A stretch of 53,455 nucleotides of DNA from SABY01 sp964523795 (GTDB lineage Bacteria > Bacteroidota > Bacteroidia > Bacteroidales > 4484-276), in contig CAZGAO010000033.1 of assembly GCA_964523795.1 (NCBI GenBank), positions 1-53,455 of the forward strand, given 5' to 3'. Below are positions 14,831 to 24,271 of this stretch, piece by piece. The notes under the pieces are model-generated. The model searched no databases. It was not told the origin of the DNA and saw nothing but the letters and a program-made list of their open reading frames with translations. The translations under genes were made by a program, and so were the position numbers. Each line of letters opens with the position of its first letter. Position 1 is the stretch's first letter.

Positions 14831-14930
14831 CGATCAACAATTAACAAATAACGTTTAGTGCCGAGCTTCGCTCGAGCATCCTCGAAAAATTATAAAAATC
14901 AAAGATTTTTTATTTTTCGGGACGATTAAC
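14831..14930 (-). repeat. Two-hairpin dispersed repeat, copy 1
   Basis: Read on the minus strand it starts GTTAATCGTCCCGAAAAAT. Hairpin I pairs CGAAAAAT and AAAAATC with GATTTTT and ATTTTTCG; hairpin II is CGAGC-gaa-GCTCG. The same element occurs in the opposite orientation at 53201-53300 with compensatory changes in both stems. The rest of 14931-15046 shows no gene. Confidence 0.85.
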
Positions 14931-15046
14931 ACCTTCCCCCTCTCCCCACAGCTTCGCCCGGTCAGTTACATCCAAAATTACGTAACCTACTGATTATTAT
15001 ATAATTTAATAGCACAAAAAAATTCAAAAAACAAATGCCCGATTCG

Positions 15047-15583
15047 CTATTCGCTTTGCCACAGAAGCAGGTATTCAATATCAGCCTTATCTTTAAGATA
15101 GGCTTCGGCTTCTTCGTGTGAACTGGTGCGGTAGTTTATCTTTCTGCCGATAAGTTTCTCGGCCTTGCTGACGAGTTGCGTCAAGTAGTTAGCATCCACC
15201 TTATTGCCAGTAAAAAGCAGCTCGATATCGCCATTTTCGATACCATTGGCATAATCGCCGGTAAGATAAATCCTGCGAATATCGCCAAGTCCATCGATTA
15301 CTTTCCTGATGATATGGTCGAGGCCCAGGTGCTTGAGCATGATGTTGTGGATGTCGTTGTAGAGTGGGTGTTTAGTATTGGCACGAAAAACTTTTTTCAT
15401 TCCTTCCTTATCCGAAGTAAGCAGGCCGGCTTGCTCGAAGCGGTTCAGCTCCAAACGGATGGCATTGCTCGACTCGCCAAACTCAGTTTCCAGTCCGCGC
15501 AGGTAAGCACTGCAGCTCGAGTTAAGGAAAAGTCTGGTTAGTAATTTAATACGGGTTTTAGAAGTAATTAATGCGTCGATCAT
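15047..15583 (-). CDS. HTH protein with C-terminal nucleotidyltransferase-like domain
   Basis: 178 residues. Residues 1-75 are a winged helix (TRIKLLTRLFLNSSCSAYLRGLETEFGESSNAIRLELNRFE). Residues about 100-160 resemble the minimal nucleotidyltransferase fold: RRIYLTGDYANGIENGDIELLFTG, where GDYANG stands for the usual GSxARG and DIE keeps the Dh[DE]h metal pair. Such HTH-NTase proteins are frequent at the edge of Bacteroidota polysaccharide loci and are annotated as transcriptional regulators; any nucleotidyl transfer is unproven. A -7 box lies at 15603-15610. Confidence 0.7.
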   Translation of the reverse strand: MIDALITSKTRIKLLTRLFLNSSCSAYLRGLETEFGESSNAIRLELNRFEQAGLLTSDKEGMKKVFRANTKHPLYNDIHNIMLKHLGLDHIIRKVIDGLGDIRRIYLTGDYANGIENGDIELLFTGNKVDANYLTQLVSKAEKLIGRKINYRTSSHEEAEAYLKDKADIEYLLLWQSE

Positions 15584-15602
15584 GTGCGTTTTAAATGAGT
15601 AG

Positions 15603-15610
15603 CAAAAGTA
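15603..15610 (-). promoter_or_regulatory. Bacteroidota -7 box (TACTTTTG)
   Basis: TACTTTTG on the minus strand matches TAnnTTTG and lies 20 nt upstream of the HTH-nucleotidyltransferase start. Confidence 0.55.
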
Positions 15611-16039
15611 CTCAACACTTTGAGAATACCAAATAAATAAAGGAAATTTTTAGGAATTTTACTAATGAAAAAACAGCAAGGGGAATGGAAAATATTTTTA
15701 ATGTAGCAAGATTAAAAACATAAGGAAAGAAAGGATCAATTTACTAAACTGCTCAGAATAGTCGAACATCAAAAAATCTAATTTACCAGAGTGCTGCATT
15801 TTTAAGCACCTGACGAATTTTGTTAATTTTTATTAAAACAGTAAGGTGAATCAAATCCAAAAAACAATAATCCCTCACCGTTTCCCCTGCGAAATTCCCA
15901 CATTCTTTTTGCGTGATTTACGGAAATTTGCATATCCGGCCTCACTTTTTTTGGCCTTTTGTTATCCGATTAACAGAAATGCCCTATCATTGACCCACGA
16001 ATTAATAATTTATTTAATAATAATAAAAAACAAAAGATT
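15611..16039. other. Divergent intergenic region upstream of gdhA
   Basis: AT-rich spacer between divergent genes. A small hairpin GTGCT-gcattttta-AGCAC lies at 15791-15809 and a GGCC...GGCC repeat at about 15937-15957. No clear -7 box for gdhA was found, so its promoter is undefined. No gene is seen. Confidence 0.4.
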
Positions 16040-17392
16040 ATGGCAAATGTATTTGATCAACAAGTGAATGACTTTATGGCAAAGGTGATTGCCAAAAACC
16101 CGAGCGAAGTCGAATTTCATCAGGCGGTGCATGAGGTAGTTGAAACGCTGATTCCCTACATCGAAGAAAACCCGCAGTACAAGGATGCGAAAATTCTGGA
16201 GCGGCTGGTAGAACCTGAAAGAGTAATTCTTTTCCGCATTCCGTGGCTCGATGATAAGGGTGAAGTACAAATCAACAAGGGTTTCCGTATCGAGATGAAC
16301 AGTGCTATTGGCCCTTACAAAGGTGGCCTGCGCTTTCACCCGACCGTAAACCTTGGTATCCTCAAATTCCTGGCCTTCGAGCAGGTGCTGAAAAACTCGC
16401 TTACCACACTGCCTATGGGCGGCGGTAAGGGTGGTTCTGATTTCGACCCCAAAGGCAAGTCGGACAACGAAGTAATGAAATTCTGCCAAAGCTTTATGTC
16501 GGAACTCTCGAGGCACATTGGCCCGAATACTGACGTACCCGCCGGCGATATCGGCGTAGGTGGCCGCGAAATTGGCTTCCTTTTTGGCCAGTACAAGCGT
16601 CTGCGCAACGAGTTTACCGGCGTGCTTACAGGCAAGGGCTTAGGCTGGGGTGGCTCGCTTATTCGCCCCGAGGCTACCGGCTATGGTGCTACCTACTTTG
16701 CACAGGAAATGCTGAAAACCCGTGGCGAAAGCCTCGAAGGCAAAAGAGTACTTATCTCCGGCTCGGGCAACGTAGCCCAATACGCCTGCCAAAAGGTTAC
16801 CGACCTCGGTGGAAAAGTATTAACTCTCTCCGATTCGAGCGGCTTTATTCATGATCCCAAAGGTATCGATGCCGAAAAATTAGCCTACATCATGTGGCTG
16901 AAAAATGTGAAGCGTGGCCGTATTAAAGAATATGCCGAAAAATTCGATTGCGAATACCACGAAGGTATGCGCCCATGGGGTATCAAATGCGATGTGGCCA
17001 TGCCTAACGCTACCCAAAACGAAGTTAACGAAGACGAAGCCAAAGCACTGATAGGCAACGGATGCTATGTGGTTTCAGAAGGTGCCAATATGCCTTCCAC
17101 ACCCGAAGCTATCGCTGTATATCAGGAAGCTAAAATCCTTTATGGCCCCGGCAAAGCAGCCAACGCCGGTGGTGTAGCTGTTTCGGGACTGGAAATGTCG
17201 CAAAACTCACTGCGCCTCTCATGGACCCGCGAAGAGGTTGACGCTCGTCTGCTCCAGATTATGAAAGACATCCACGCCAACTGCGTTAAATACGGTAAGC
17301 GCGAGGATGGTACGGTTGATTACGTTAGCGGTGCCAACATTGGCGGTTTTGTTAAAGTTGCCGATGCAATGCTCAATCAAGGGCTTGTATAA
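16040..17392 (+). CDS. gdhA: NADP-type glutamate dehydrogenase
   Basis: 450 residues, the standard hexameric GDH length. PYKGGLRFHPTVNLGILKFLAFEQ carries the substrate-binding Lys; the catalytic Lys is in LPMGGGKGGSDFDPKGKS; PAGDIGVGGREIG and the Rossmann ISGSGNVAQYA are all present. It forms glutamate from 2-oxoglutarate and ammonium, the main ammonia entry in Bacteroidota. NADP preference is inferred from the subfamily, not from the sequence alone. It is monocistronic: divergent neighbour upstream and a strong terminator downstream. Confidence 0.96.
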   Translation: MANVFDQQVNDFMAKVIAKNPSEVEFHQAVHEVVETLIPYIEENPQYKDAKILERLVEPERVILFRIPWLDDKGEVQINKGFRIEMNSAIGPYKGGLRFHPTVNLGILKFLAFEQVLKNSLTTLPMGGGKGGSDFDPKGKSDNEVMKFCQSFMSELSRHIGPNTDVPAGDIGVGGREIGFLFGQYKRLRNEFTGVLTGKGLGWGGSLIRPEATGYGATYFAQEMLKTRGESLEGKRVLISGSGNVAQYACQKVTDLGGKVLTLSDSSGFIHDPKGIDAEKLAYIMWLKNVKRGRIKEYAEKFDCEYHEGMRPWGIKCDVAMPNATQNEVNEDEAKALIGNGCYVVSEGANMPSTPEAIAVYQEAKILYGPGKAANAGGVAVSGLEMSQNSLRLSWTREEVDARLLQIMKDIHANCVKYGKREDGTVDYVSGANIGGFVKVADAMLNQGLV

Positions 17393-17430
17393 AAAGCAGA
17401 ATTAAATTTTTTCGAGATCATAACGATAAG

Positions 17431-17460
17431 GCCATCCCGCTCTGGGGTGGCTTTTTTTTT
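17431..17460 (+). terminator. Rho-independent terminator of gdhA
   Basis: GCCATCCC-gctct-GGGGTGGC (8 bp with one G-U) followed by a run of nine T. It overlaps the last codons of the convergent lipoprotein gene; on that strand there is no T-tract after the stem, so it serves gdhA only. Confidence 0.9.
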
Positions 17461-18553
17461 ATCGGTCAAAACAGAAAGCTCCCGGGCTAATGCCTGCACG
17501 CACGGTATCGATGGCAGTACCGCTGGCCGAAAACCGATACACCAATCCCCGCTGCTGATGGTCGATGGCATCGGCCACATAAACTTCGCCACTCGCAGGA
17601 TCGACACCCAGGCCATAAAAACCACCTGTGCTTCCGGTGTATGGGCTTTCGATAAATATTTCGGGAGCGAGATCGAAACCCGGCACAAAGCGATAAACAT
17701 GCCTGTTGATGAAATACAAGGTATCGCCGATACCGTTGATGGCAAGCTCCCGGGGATCGTCGTACAAATCAAAACTAAAAACAGACTCCACCAGGCGCGT
17801 GGCAGCATCAATTTTTACCAGGCCAGGAAGCTCGTGTCCATAAGGATTACCTTCCATGCCGCCATCGCAAAGCACCCACAATTTGTTGGTTTTATCCATC
17901 ACCATCGAATTGGGCTGCCTGATTACCTCGATCGAATCTACCAACCGGTCGGTTTGGCTATCGATAACTAAAACTTTATTATCGTAACTCCAACAGTTAG
18001 TAAAAACAAAATTTTGGTATTGGATAAATTGCCCGGTAGGATGCTGATAAAATTGCGATGCGTGATTGTTGACATCAATATTTCCGCTTATTGTATTTGT
18101 TTTGGGATTGATAATACTTATGGATTTGGCGTACAAATCGCTAACGTAGGCCTTGTTATCATTAATAAAATGAATATGTCGTGGCGAGGTAAACCCGCTA
18201 ATCTTCCCAAGCAATTTAAATGTTTGGGTATTGATAATATAAATTTTCCCGCTGTTGTTTACCACGATGTAAGCCAGGCTGTCGCGCACCGTCATCGAAA
18301 AGGCCACATCACCCAGCCCAAGACCATTGGCCTTATAAAAAATATCATTTTCAATGGCACAGCTTTCCAAATTGAAATACGAGAGCGAGGTATTTTGGTA
18401 CATATAATTGCCTTCGTTAACAACGAAAACACCTGCAGCACCCTGGCCTGAGGGTCTGTCATCCACATTCCAGACTTCATCATCCTTCATGCACGATGAA
18501 AATGCAAGAAGGCTAAAAAATAATGCTATGATGCTGCGAGTTTTCAAAATCAT
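17459..18553 (-). CDS. btuG: BtuG-like surface lipoprotein (YncE/DUF5074 beta-propeller)
   Basis: 364 residues. A lipoprotein signal ends at LAFSSC with Cys21; the next residues, MKDDE, fit the surface-export signal of Bacteroidota lipoproteins (K followed by two acidic residues). The mature part is a seven-bladed YncE-like propeller: VFVVNEGNYMYQNTSLSYF, then repeated blades with AYVSDLYAKSISIINP and LWVLCDGGMEGNPYG. BtuG proteins bind cobalamin on the cell surface and pass it to BtuB. It is the last gene of the riboswitch-controlled operon, immediately after the BtuB-like gene, which strongly supports the call. Affinity for B12 is inferred. Confidence 0.85.
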   Translation of the reverse strand: MILKTRSIIALFFSLLAFSSCMKDDEVWNVDDRPSGQGAAGVFVVNEGNYMYQNTSLSYFNLESCAIENDIFYKANGLGLGDVAFSMTVRDSLAYIVVNNSGKIYIINTQTFKLLGKISGFTSPRHIHFINDNKAYVSDLYAKSISIINPKTNTISGNIDVNNHASQFYQHPTGQFIQYQNFVFTNCWSYDNKVLVIDSQTDRLVDSIEVIRQPNSMVMDKTNKLWVLCDGGMEGNPYGHELPGLVKIDAATRLVESVFSFDLYDDPRELAINGIGDTLYFINRHVYRFVPGFDLAPEIFIESPYTGSTGGFYGLGVDPASGEVYVADAIDHQQRGLVYRFSASGTAIDTVRAGISPGAFCFDR

Positions 18554-20548
18554 TTAATAATTAAACATAATTGTAAAAAGAAAATTTCGCCCTGGCATAG
18601 GCCGCCTCAGCACCGAACGATAGCTTTCATCGAAGATATTGTAAATTTTAAACTCCGCCGAAAGGCCTATCTTACCCATCTGAAATTCCTTGCCTACGAT
18701 AAAATCGTTCATAAAATAAGGATAAAAACGGTTGCGGCTGCTCACATCGTTGGTGGTGGTAGTAAAACGCTCGCTGTAGGAATTATGCTGCCACGAGGCA
18801 TGAAACTTTTTCCAGGCCAGGCTTAGCATGATGTTTCCCGAATGCACAGGCACAAAAACCAATTGCTTGCCATAAGATGCATCGCCCCATACCTGCGGGT
18901 CGCCATAGTTTATAGATTTGGTATAGGCATAATTTCCGGCCACCACATAGCTTACTTTTCCGCTCCGGCCTTTCAGATTTAGATTTATCTCCAAACCCTT
19001 AGCCACCACATTTTTTACATTTTGCGGCTGCCAATAGCCTTTAAAACCTGGTGTCCATAGTATCCAGTTGTTAATGTCGGAATAAAATGCCGTTAGTTCG
19101 GTTTGAAGTTTTAAGTTTTGAATTTTAAAATGATAACCCAATCCCAGCTCATAGCTCATGCCATCTTCGGGCTTCAGCTCAGGATTGCCACCGGGTTGCC
19201 AAAAAAGATCATTAAGTGAGGGCAGATGATAATTTCTGGCAAGGTTTCCCTTGATGAACAAATCCATCGCATCCAGCAATTTAAAATCAAATCCAAAATA
19301 GGGGATCAGAGCTTTGCTTGCCTTGTCGATCCATTCCTGGCGCAGCATTAAGGTTAGGTTAAGCCGGTCAGCAAAGCTTTTGCGCAAAGCAAAAAAGGCA
19401 GAAAGTGCATTCCGATTTTTTTCATAGCCGGTTTTTGCCACCGTGTCGTGCGATGAGACTTTGTGAAAATTATAATCCACCGCCGTTTCCAGCGAAAAAC
19501 TTTTGCTAAGATCGAGAGATAGCGAGGCGGTGTTTAAGAAACTTTGCTGGCTGCTCTGCGAATAAATGGCCGGAATCGTGCCCACGCCGGGTACATAATT
19601 GCGAAACGCATAATCCATCTCTTTGCCCGAATAGCCCGAACGCAAAAGCAAGCGATAGCCCTCGCCGTAATGCCTCCAGTCGATAGCAATTTTGTGGTCT
19701 TCGTCTTTTTGATTATTAATTCCGGACTGGCCAGCGCCTTCGTAGCTGGTAGCCTGCGGAATGCTGCGGTCGGCCATCTGATACCACCAGCGAGCAGCAA
19801 GGCTATTTTTATTATTCGGCTTGTAATAGAATTCCTGCAAAAAGCCATGGCGCGAATAAGCCGCATTGTTATTGGTATCCAAAGGGTGGCTGATGTTTCC
19901 GGTTTCCGGATTGATTTCGGCAATGCCCTTATTTACAAAAGTGTAATCATTTTGGGAAGTGTTGTAGTAAGCCCGGGTTTTTGATTGAAATGTTGATCCA
20001 CCCAAATTGAGCTGCAAAAACTCATCGTAAGTACCATAGCTGCCAATGCCCTGCATCAGCTTCACTCCTACCCTTTGGTTCCAATCCACGGTATTATTAA
20101 TATTGATCGAACCGCCCAGCCCGCCGCTCTTGTCGGCGATGGACGCACTTCCGTATTTCAAGCTTAGATCGTCGATGATGTAAACCGGAATCAGCGAAAA
20201 GTCCACCATGCCGGCCATGGGCGTGTTAATGCTGATGCCGTTCCAGTTGACCTGGGTGTGCGATTCGGCGGTGCCGCGAAACGAAGCGGTGGCCAAGGCT
20301 CCCCGGCCATAACTCTTGATAAAAACGGGCGTATTTTCGGCCAGCACATCCGAAATCGAAAGATTAATTTTTTGCAACAAAATGAGCGTATCCACCGAGC
20401 TTTCCTTCATCCCGGCACTTTCTTTTTCAAAAATCCGATCCGACGAAACCTCCACAGGCCTGAGCGTAAATATGCTGTCGCTGATGTCCTGGGCGGAAAT
20501 CTGAATACCCAAAAACAAAAACAGTAGTATGCCCGTAAGTCGCACCAT
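18554..20548 (-). CDS. btuB: BtuB-like TonB-dependent cobalamin receptor
   Basis: 664 residues. Signal peptide ends at ISAQ; a TonB-box-like FTLRPVEVSS follows, then the plug (SISDVLAENTPVFIKSYG, TASFRGTAESHTQVNWNGI, YGSASIADKSGGLGGSINI) and a 22-strand barrel ending in the aromatic FLFTIMFNY. There is no N-terminal carboxypeptidase-like extension, so it is BtuB-type rather than SusC-type. It imports cobalamin or a corrinoid across the outer membrane with TonB energy. It abuts the BtuG-like gene downstream and a T9SS surface protein gene upstream, with a cobalamin riboswitch leading the operon. Substrate is inferred from that regulation. Confidence 0.92.
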   Translation of the reverse strand: MVRLTGILLFLFLGIQISAQDISDSIFTLRPVEVSSDRIFEKESAGMKESSVDTLILLQKINLSISDVLAENTPVFIKSYGRGALATASFRGTAESHTQVNWNGISINTPMAGMVDFSLIPVYIIDDLSLKYGSASIADKSGGLGGSININNTVDWNQRVGVKLMQGIGSYGTYDEFLQLNLGGSTFQSKTRAYYNTSQNDYTFVNKGIAEINPETGNISHPLDTNNNAAYSRHGFLQEFYYKPNNKNSLAARWWYQMADRSIPQATSYEGAGQSGINNQKDEDHKIAIDWRHYGEGYRLLLRSGYSGKEMDYAFRNYVPGVGTIPAIYSQSSQQSFLNTASLSLDLSKSFSLETAVDYNFHKVSSHDTVAKTGYEKNRNALSAFFALRKSFADRLNLTLMLRQEWIDKASKALIPYFGFDFKLLDAMDLFIKGNLARNYHLPSLNDLFWQPGGNPELKPEDGMSYELGLGYHFKIQNLKLQTELTAFYSDINNWILWTPGFKGYWQPQNVKNVVAKGLEINLNLKGRSGKVSYVVAGNYAYTKSINYGDPQVWGDASYGKQLVFVPVHSGNIMLSLAWKKFHASWQHNSYSERFTTTTNDVSSRNRFYPYFMNDFIVGKEFQMGKIGLSAEFKIYNIFDESYRSVLRRPMPGRNFLFTIMFNY

Positions 20549-20549
20549 T

Positions 20550-21968
20550 TTATTCTTTTATTAATTTTAATGTGCTGAAAATCTCATCATTAAAAATCCG
20601 AACTAAATAAATGCCCGGACGGAGATTGGAAATATCAATCCGGTTTTCATCATCCAGCTTATCTAAACTCAAAACCACTTTTCCATCCAAATCCAAAATT
20701 TTCAAATTTGCTTTTTTTGTATTTGATATTTTAATAAAATTTTTGGCAGGATTGGGATACACGGTAATTTGATTTTTGGTATTAAAATCAAAAGTGGAAG
20801 CTGACGACAAATCGACCATCGTGGAAGCCGCAGCTTTAATTTCAGGCTTGCTTTGAAGCGTGGCCGTAATTTCGAGCGAGCCGGAAGTAGTGAGGGTGAG
20901 CTGATTATTTTGATCAATCTCAGCACCCGGTCGGCTCAGCTCCCACAGAATTACTTCATCAGCCACCGGCCTTCCCTTATAAAAAGCAAAAACCTCCACT
21001 TGAAACCTTTCACTGGAAATCACCGCTGGCAGATCTTTGATAACGATGACATACAAATTTCCACTAATCGCATTATCCGGCTCCACGTCCACCGCGCCCG
21101 TTATTTCCGGTGAGATTTCGCCCAGCCATCCGGCATTGGCCTGCACGGCATTTTGCACTTTCACAAAATCGATTGCATCCAAGTCCACATAATTCCCCTG
21201 GTCGTCCACCGCCCACGAAATATCGAAGGCATCGCCACCCGCATTTTCTCTTTCAAGGGTGTAGGGATTATCGGGCAGAGTGTAAGGTGCCGCACCTCGC
21301 AGCGTATTGTCGGCATAACCAAAAGCCCGCCGTTTAGAAAGCACAAAGCCCGGATTAGAAGTATCCGTTTCTTGTTTTATCAAAGTCCCCAAAAGGATAT
21401 AATGCTCAGGATGAATTTGCGGAAAAGAATCGTGCAATGGGTAATAGCTTTGCGAATGCACAGCATTGGCATAAACAAAACCCGACTGCCCCTGATTGTC
21501 CGTCCATGGCACATCGGCAGCCAGGCTATCGCCGGGATTGGTGTATGTAAGGGCGTAATTTTTTACAGTTGACGAAAACCAATAATCGCTGCCGGCAAGC
21601 TCCAGCCAAACATCATCGGGCTGGCCGTTGGCGTTTTCATCCTTCATCACCCAAACCACGCCCGGTTCAGCCCAGCCCGGATAAGCATTGCCAAAAATAG
21701 TGAAGTCGATGCCAAAGGGATTTCCCGGATTGTTTTCCACGGGATTATCAAAACGAAAAACCACGTACCCGCCAAAGGATCCCAGACTTAGTGCTCCACT
21801 TATGCCGCCAACCAAAGATTGAGCAGATGAAGGATTCCCAAAAGGAACAGCATTGATCAATTGCCCCGGAGCAGGCGTATATTCGATCACCTCCGAGATA
21901 TATTGCGCTCCGGCCTGCAAGCTGGCAAGCAGAAATAATAAAACCAATCTGATATTTTTTTTCATCAT
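20550..21968 (-). CDS. T9SS-exported surface protein of the B12 operon
   Basis: 472 residues. Signal peptide LVLLFLLASLQAGAQ; main domain (about 20-300) beginning YISEVIEYTPAPGQL, with VVWVMKDENANGQPDDVWLEL and DAFDISWAVDDQGNYVDLD, a pattern shared by cell-surface proteins next to B12 receptors in Bacteroidota; an Ig-like segment; and a T9SS type A sorting domain at the C-terminus (ITVYPNPAKNFIKI ... GIYLVRIF). It is therefore expected on the cell surface or released. Overlaps the upstream gene by 4 nt (ATGA) and ends 1 nt before btuB. Binding of cobalamin is plausible but unproven; the Asp-rich loops may bind calcium. Confidence 0.8.
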   Translation of the reverse strand: MMKKNIRLVLLFLLASLQAGAQYISEVIEYTPAPGQLINAVPFGNPSSAQSLVGGISGALSLGSFGGYVVFRFDNPVENNPGNPFGIDFTIFGNAYPGWAEPGVVWVMKDENANGQPDDVWLELAGSDYWFSSTVKNYALTYTNPGDSLAADVPWTDNQGQSGFVYANAVHSQSYYPLHDSFPQIHPEHYILLGTLIKQETDTSNPGFVLSKRRAFGYADNTLRGAAPYTLPDNPYTLERENAGGDAFDISWAVDDQGNYVDLDAIDFVKVQNAVQANAGWLGEISPEITGAVDVEPDNAISGNLYVIVIKDLPAVISSERFQVEVFAFYKGRPVADEVILWELSRPGAEIDQNNQLTLTTSGSLEITATLQSKPEIKAAASTMVDLSSASTFDFNTKNQITVYPNPAKNFIKISNTKKANLKILDLDGKVVLSLDKLDDENRIDISNLRPGIYLVRIFNDEIFSTLKLIKE

Positions 21969-24271
21969 TGTTTGATTAGCGTTTGGGATCGGGTGAAGTT
22001 TTTATTTTGGATTTGGATAAGATAAACTCCGCGCTTTATCTGCGCAAGCGGAATGATCTCACCAGAACGGTAATTTGCTTTTTCCAAAATCTTTTGCCCT
22101 GCAAAATTAAAAATCGAAATTGTACTTTGCAAACCTGTATTTGTATTAATTTGGATATGATTTGAAGTTGGATTTGGAAATATTTGGAAAGTAAAATCAT
22201 CCGGAATTATCTCATCCACCGCAACGCCATCGGGAGAAACATACATCTGATCCATACAAAAATAGGCCGGGGTATTCATTCCAAAGATCCCCACATCCGA
22301 GGAACTTAGATCAAACTTCAGGCTATCCACCAAGCCCAGCGAACTCAGCTCGATCCATTGCCATGTTTTAATAATATAATCCTTGCTGTTGTCGGCAAAG
22401 CGATAATCGGCCAAATAAAAATCGAGGGTATCGGTAGGGTTTCCATTGTGATAAGCAAAAACCGAGAGCTTAAAAAAATCAGGCTCATCGCCGCTTTCGC
22501 CACCAAAGGCATCAGTAAAATCATCGCCATATTCCATACTTAGGGCGGCATAAGTACTATTGGTAACATAGAACCCCTCCACCGAGTGTGCCTGATTATC
22601 GGTAAAATAAAGAGAGATGGGAATGTTTTCGCCACTTGCAAAATCAGAAGGGACAAAAGCCACACCGTAAGTTGAACCCTGCGAAATATCAGGCTCGAAG
22701 CCTGTCGCAGTAATCGCACTGTATTGATTTAAAAAACCAGGCGTAGTGTCGTTGGCCATATTAGAATAAGCCCAGCCACTCCAAGAAGCCCAGTCGGGAT
22801 TGTAATTATTCGGGAAAGAAGCAAGCCCACTGGAAAACCCACCGCCCAAATCCGAACCATTCCAAAAACTATTAGCAGCTAAATTCAAATCCTCAAAATC
22901 CGAAACTTCAAAATCCCCTTCAATTTGGGGATAGACTCCTACCACAAATTTAGTATTCACTGATTGTTCCGCCGAAATTACCTTTAAAATAATATTGCTT
23001 TGCCCGGCATCTACAAAATCGATAACAAGCAAACTTCCGTCAATAGAAACCTGTGCCACATCCGGCGAAGAATTACCAATGATCTCAAAACTAAAATTGT
23101 TAGGATCATCGGGATCGTCAAAATGCGGAGACAAATCGTAAATGAGATTGGGGTCAGAGAGAAAACCTTGAAAATTGGGGATATCCGCAATCAGGACGGG
23201 CTTGTAATCGGCATGTATTTCGGCCAGCGGGCTGCCATAAGAAAGGGTAAAAACCTGATTTCCTACTTCGTTAGCATTGATACTCCCACGGGTCTTCACC
23301 ATCAGGAGCCAAACGGAGGCATCGGTGGCCATTGCGATGGTATCCAGATTATAACCATCGCCGGCCGTGCCGTTCCAAACGGCCACTATCTTAACTGAGG
23401 CAAAATCGTTAAAGGTAAACACCACCTGATCTTCCGCATCGCAGGTGCAATCGTAGCTTCCGGCGGGCAAATCCGAAAGTTTTTCGGCATCAGTAATAAT
23501 TAGTGCTTCAGCATCAGGATTGCTGATTACTTCCTGAATATCGGTCGTATTCCAACGATACAAGGCATTAGGCTCACCAAAAAATGAAGTGCCATAAATC
23601 AGGCTGCCAGCACTAGTCATGGTAATACCAGCAGGATTACCTCCGGTTTCGATTATTTTGCGGTGATTGTCGTTGCCGCTGATGTCGAGCAGAAAAATGC
23701 CGTTGGGATCGCCCCAGTTGTTGCTGTTAAGTCCAGAGACAAGGAAATTATCGCCCAGAAACTCCAGATCAAAGTTGGCTGTAAAATGAGCAAGCAGCGT
23801 CCATTCACCCGTTTCGGTATCGATACGATAGATGCGGTCGTCCAAATTGTTGGTGGTAGTATATCCTGCGTAAAACGAGGATCCATCCGGCGACACCGTG
23901 ATAAAGCTGCCAAAGGCCGTGTATCCTGTCGGCATGGGATAGCTTTCGATTTCCTCCCCTGATTCCAGGTCGAAGCAAAGAATCGCGTTAGCCGTTCCGG
24001 CATAAAGAAAATCGCCGTGAATGTCGAAGGTGGAAAAATTGTTGCTCCCGGGGATGTCGTTGGCCTTAAAATCACCAAAAGCCTGCAGGTAGCTGCTTTG
24101 CGCCAGCACGGACGAAAGCCCCATGCCAAGCATCAGAATCAAAACAAAAAAGTGCTTGGCTCTCCCAGTGAATTGCCGGGGTCTTTTCACCAGTGGTTCA
24201 TGTTCCTCTAAATGGCGTAATGCCTTTCCCGTAAGGGAAACAAACGGTTTAGTAAAATCTGCACCTAGCAT
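21965..24271 (-). CDS. T9SS-exported two-domain surface protein (propeller + DUF4465-like)
   Basis: 768 residues from the ATG at 24269-24271. The N-terminal 38 residues before the hydrophobic core (FFVLILMLGMGLSSVLAQ) are unusually long; a GTG at 24188-24190 would give a normal signal peptide. Next is a beta-propeller-like region (about 60-330), a DUF4465-like domain (DFEDLNLAANSFWNGSDLGG, then WASWSGWAYSNMA, SLEYGDDF-like motif), and a T9SS sorting domain (FQIFPNPTSNHIQI ... GVYLIQI). DUF4465-type proteins occur in B12 loci of Bacteroidota, and I believe some are described as cobalamin binders (BtuH), though I cannot verify that here. First gene of the riboswitch operon. Confidence 0.8.
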   Translation of the reverse strand: MLGADFTKPFVSLTGKALRHLEEHEPLVKRPRQFTGRAKHFFVLILMLGMGLSSVLAQSSYLQAFGDFKANDIPGSNNFSTFDIHGDFLYAGTANAILCFDLESGEEIESYPMPTGYTAFGSFITVSPDGSSFYAGYTTTNNLDDRIYRIDTETGEWTLLAHFTANFDLEFLGDNFLVSGLNSNNWGDPNGIFLLDISGNDNHRKIIETGGNPAGITMTSAGSLIYGTSFFGEPNALYRWNTTDIQEVISNPDAEALIITDAEKLSDLPAGSYDCTCDAEDQVVFTFNDFASVKIVAVWNGTAGDGYNLDTIAMATDASVWLLMVKTRGSINANEVGNQVFTLSYGSPLAEIHADYKPVLIADIPNFQGFLSDPNLIYDLSPHFDDPDDPNNFSFEIIGNSSPDVAQVSIDGSLLVIDFVDAGQSNIILKVISAEQSVNTKFVVGVYPQIEGDFEVSDFEDLNLAANSFWNGSDLGGGFSSGLASFPNNYNPDWASWSGWAYSNMANDTTPGFLNQYSAITATGFEPDISQGSTYGVAFVPSDFASGENIPISLYFTDNQAHSVEGFYVTNSTYAALSMEYGDDFTDAFGGESGDEPDFFKLSVFAYHNGNPTDTLDFYLADYRFADNSKDYIIKTWQWIELSSLGLVDSLKFDLSSSDVGIFGMNTPAYFCMDQMYVSPDGVAVDEIIPDDFTFQIFPNPTSNHIQINTNTGLQSTISIFNFAGQKILEKANYRSGEIIPLAQIKRGVYLIQIQNKNFTRSQTLIKQ

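Noticed and set aside
17431..17460. Bidirectional terminator between gdhA and the B12 operon
   Set aside because: The T-tract follows the stem only on the plus strand; the minus-strand transcript has no T-run after it.
21965..24271. PQQ-enzyme or plain NHL-repeat enzyme for the first B12-operon protein
   Set aside because: The propeller-like part lacks catalytic or cofactor motifs, and the DUF4465-like domain plus T9SS tail fit a binding or surface role better.
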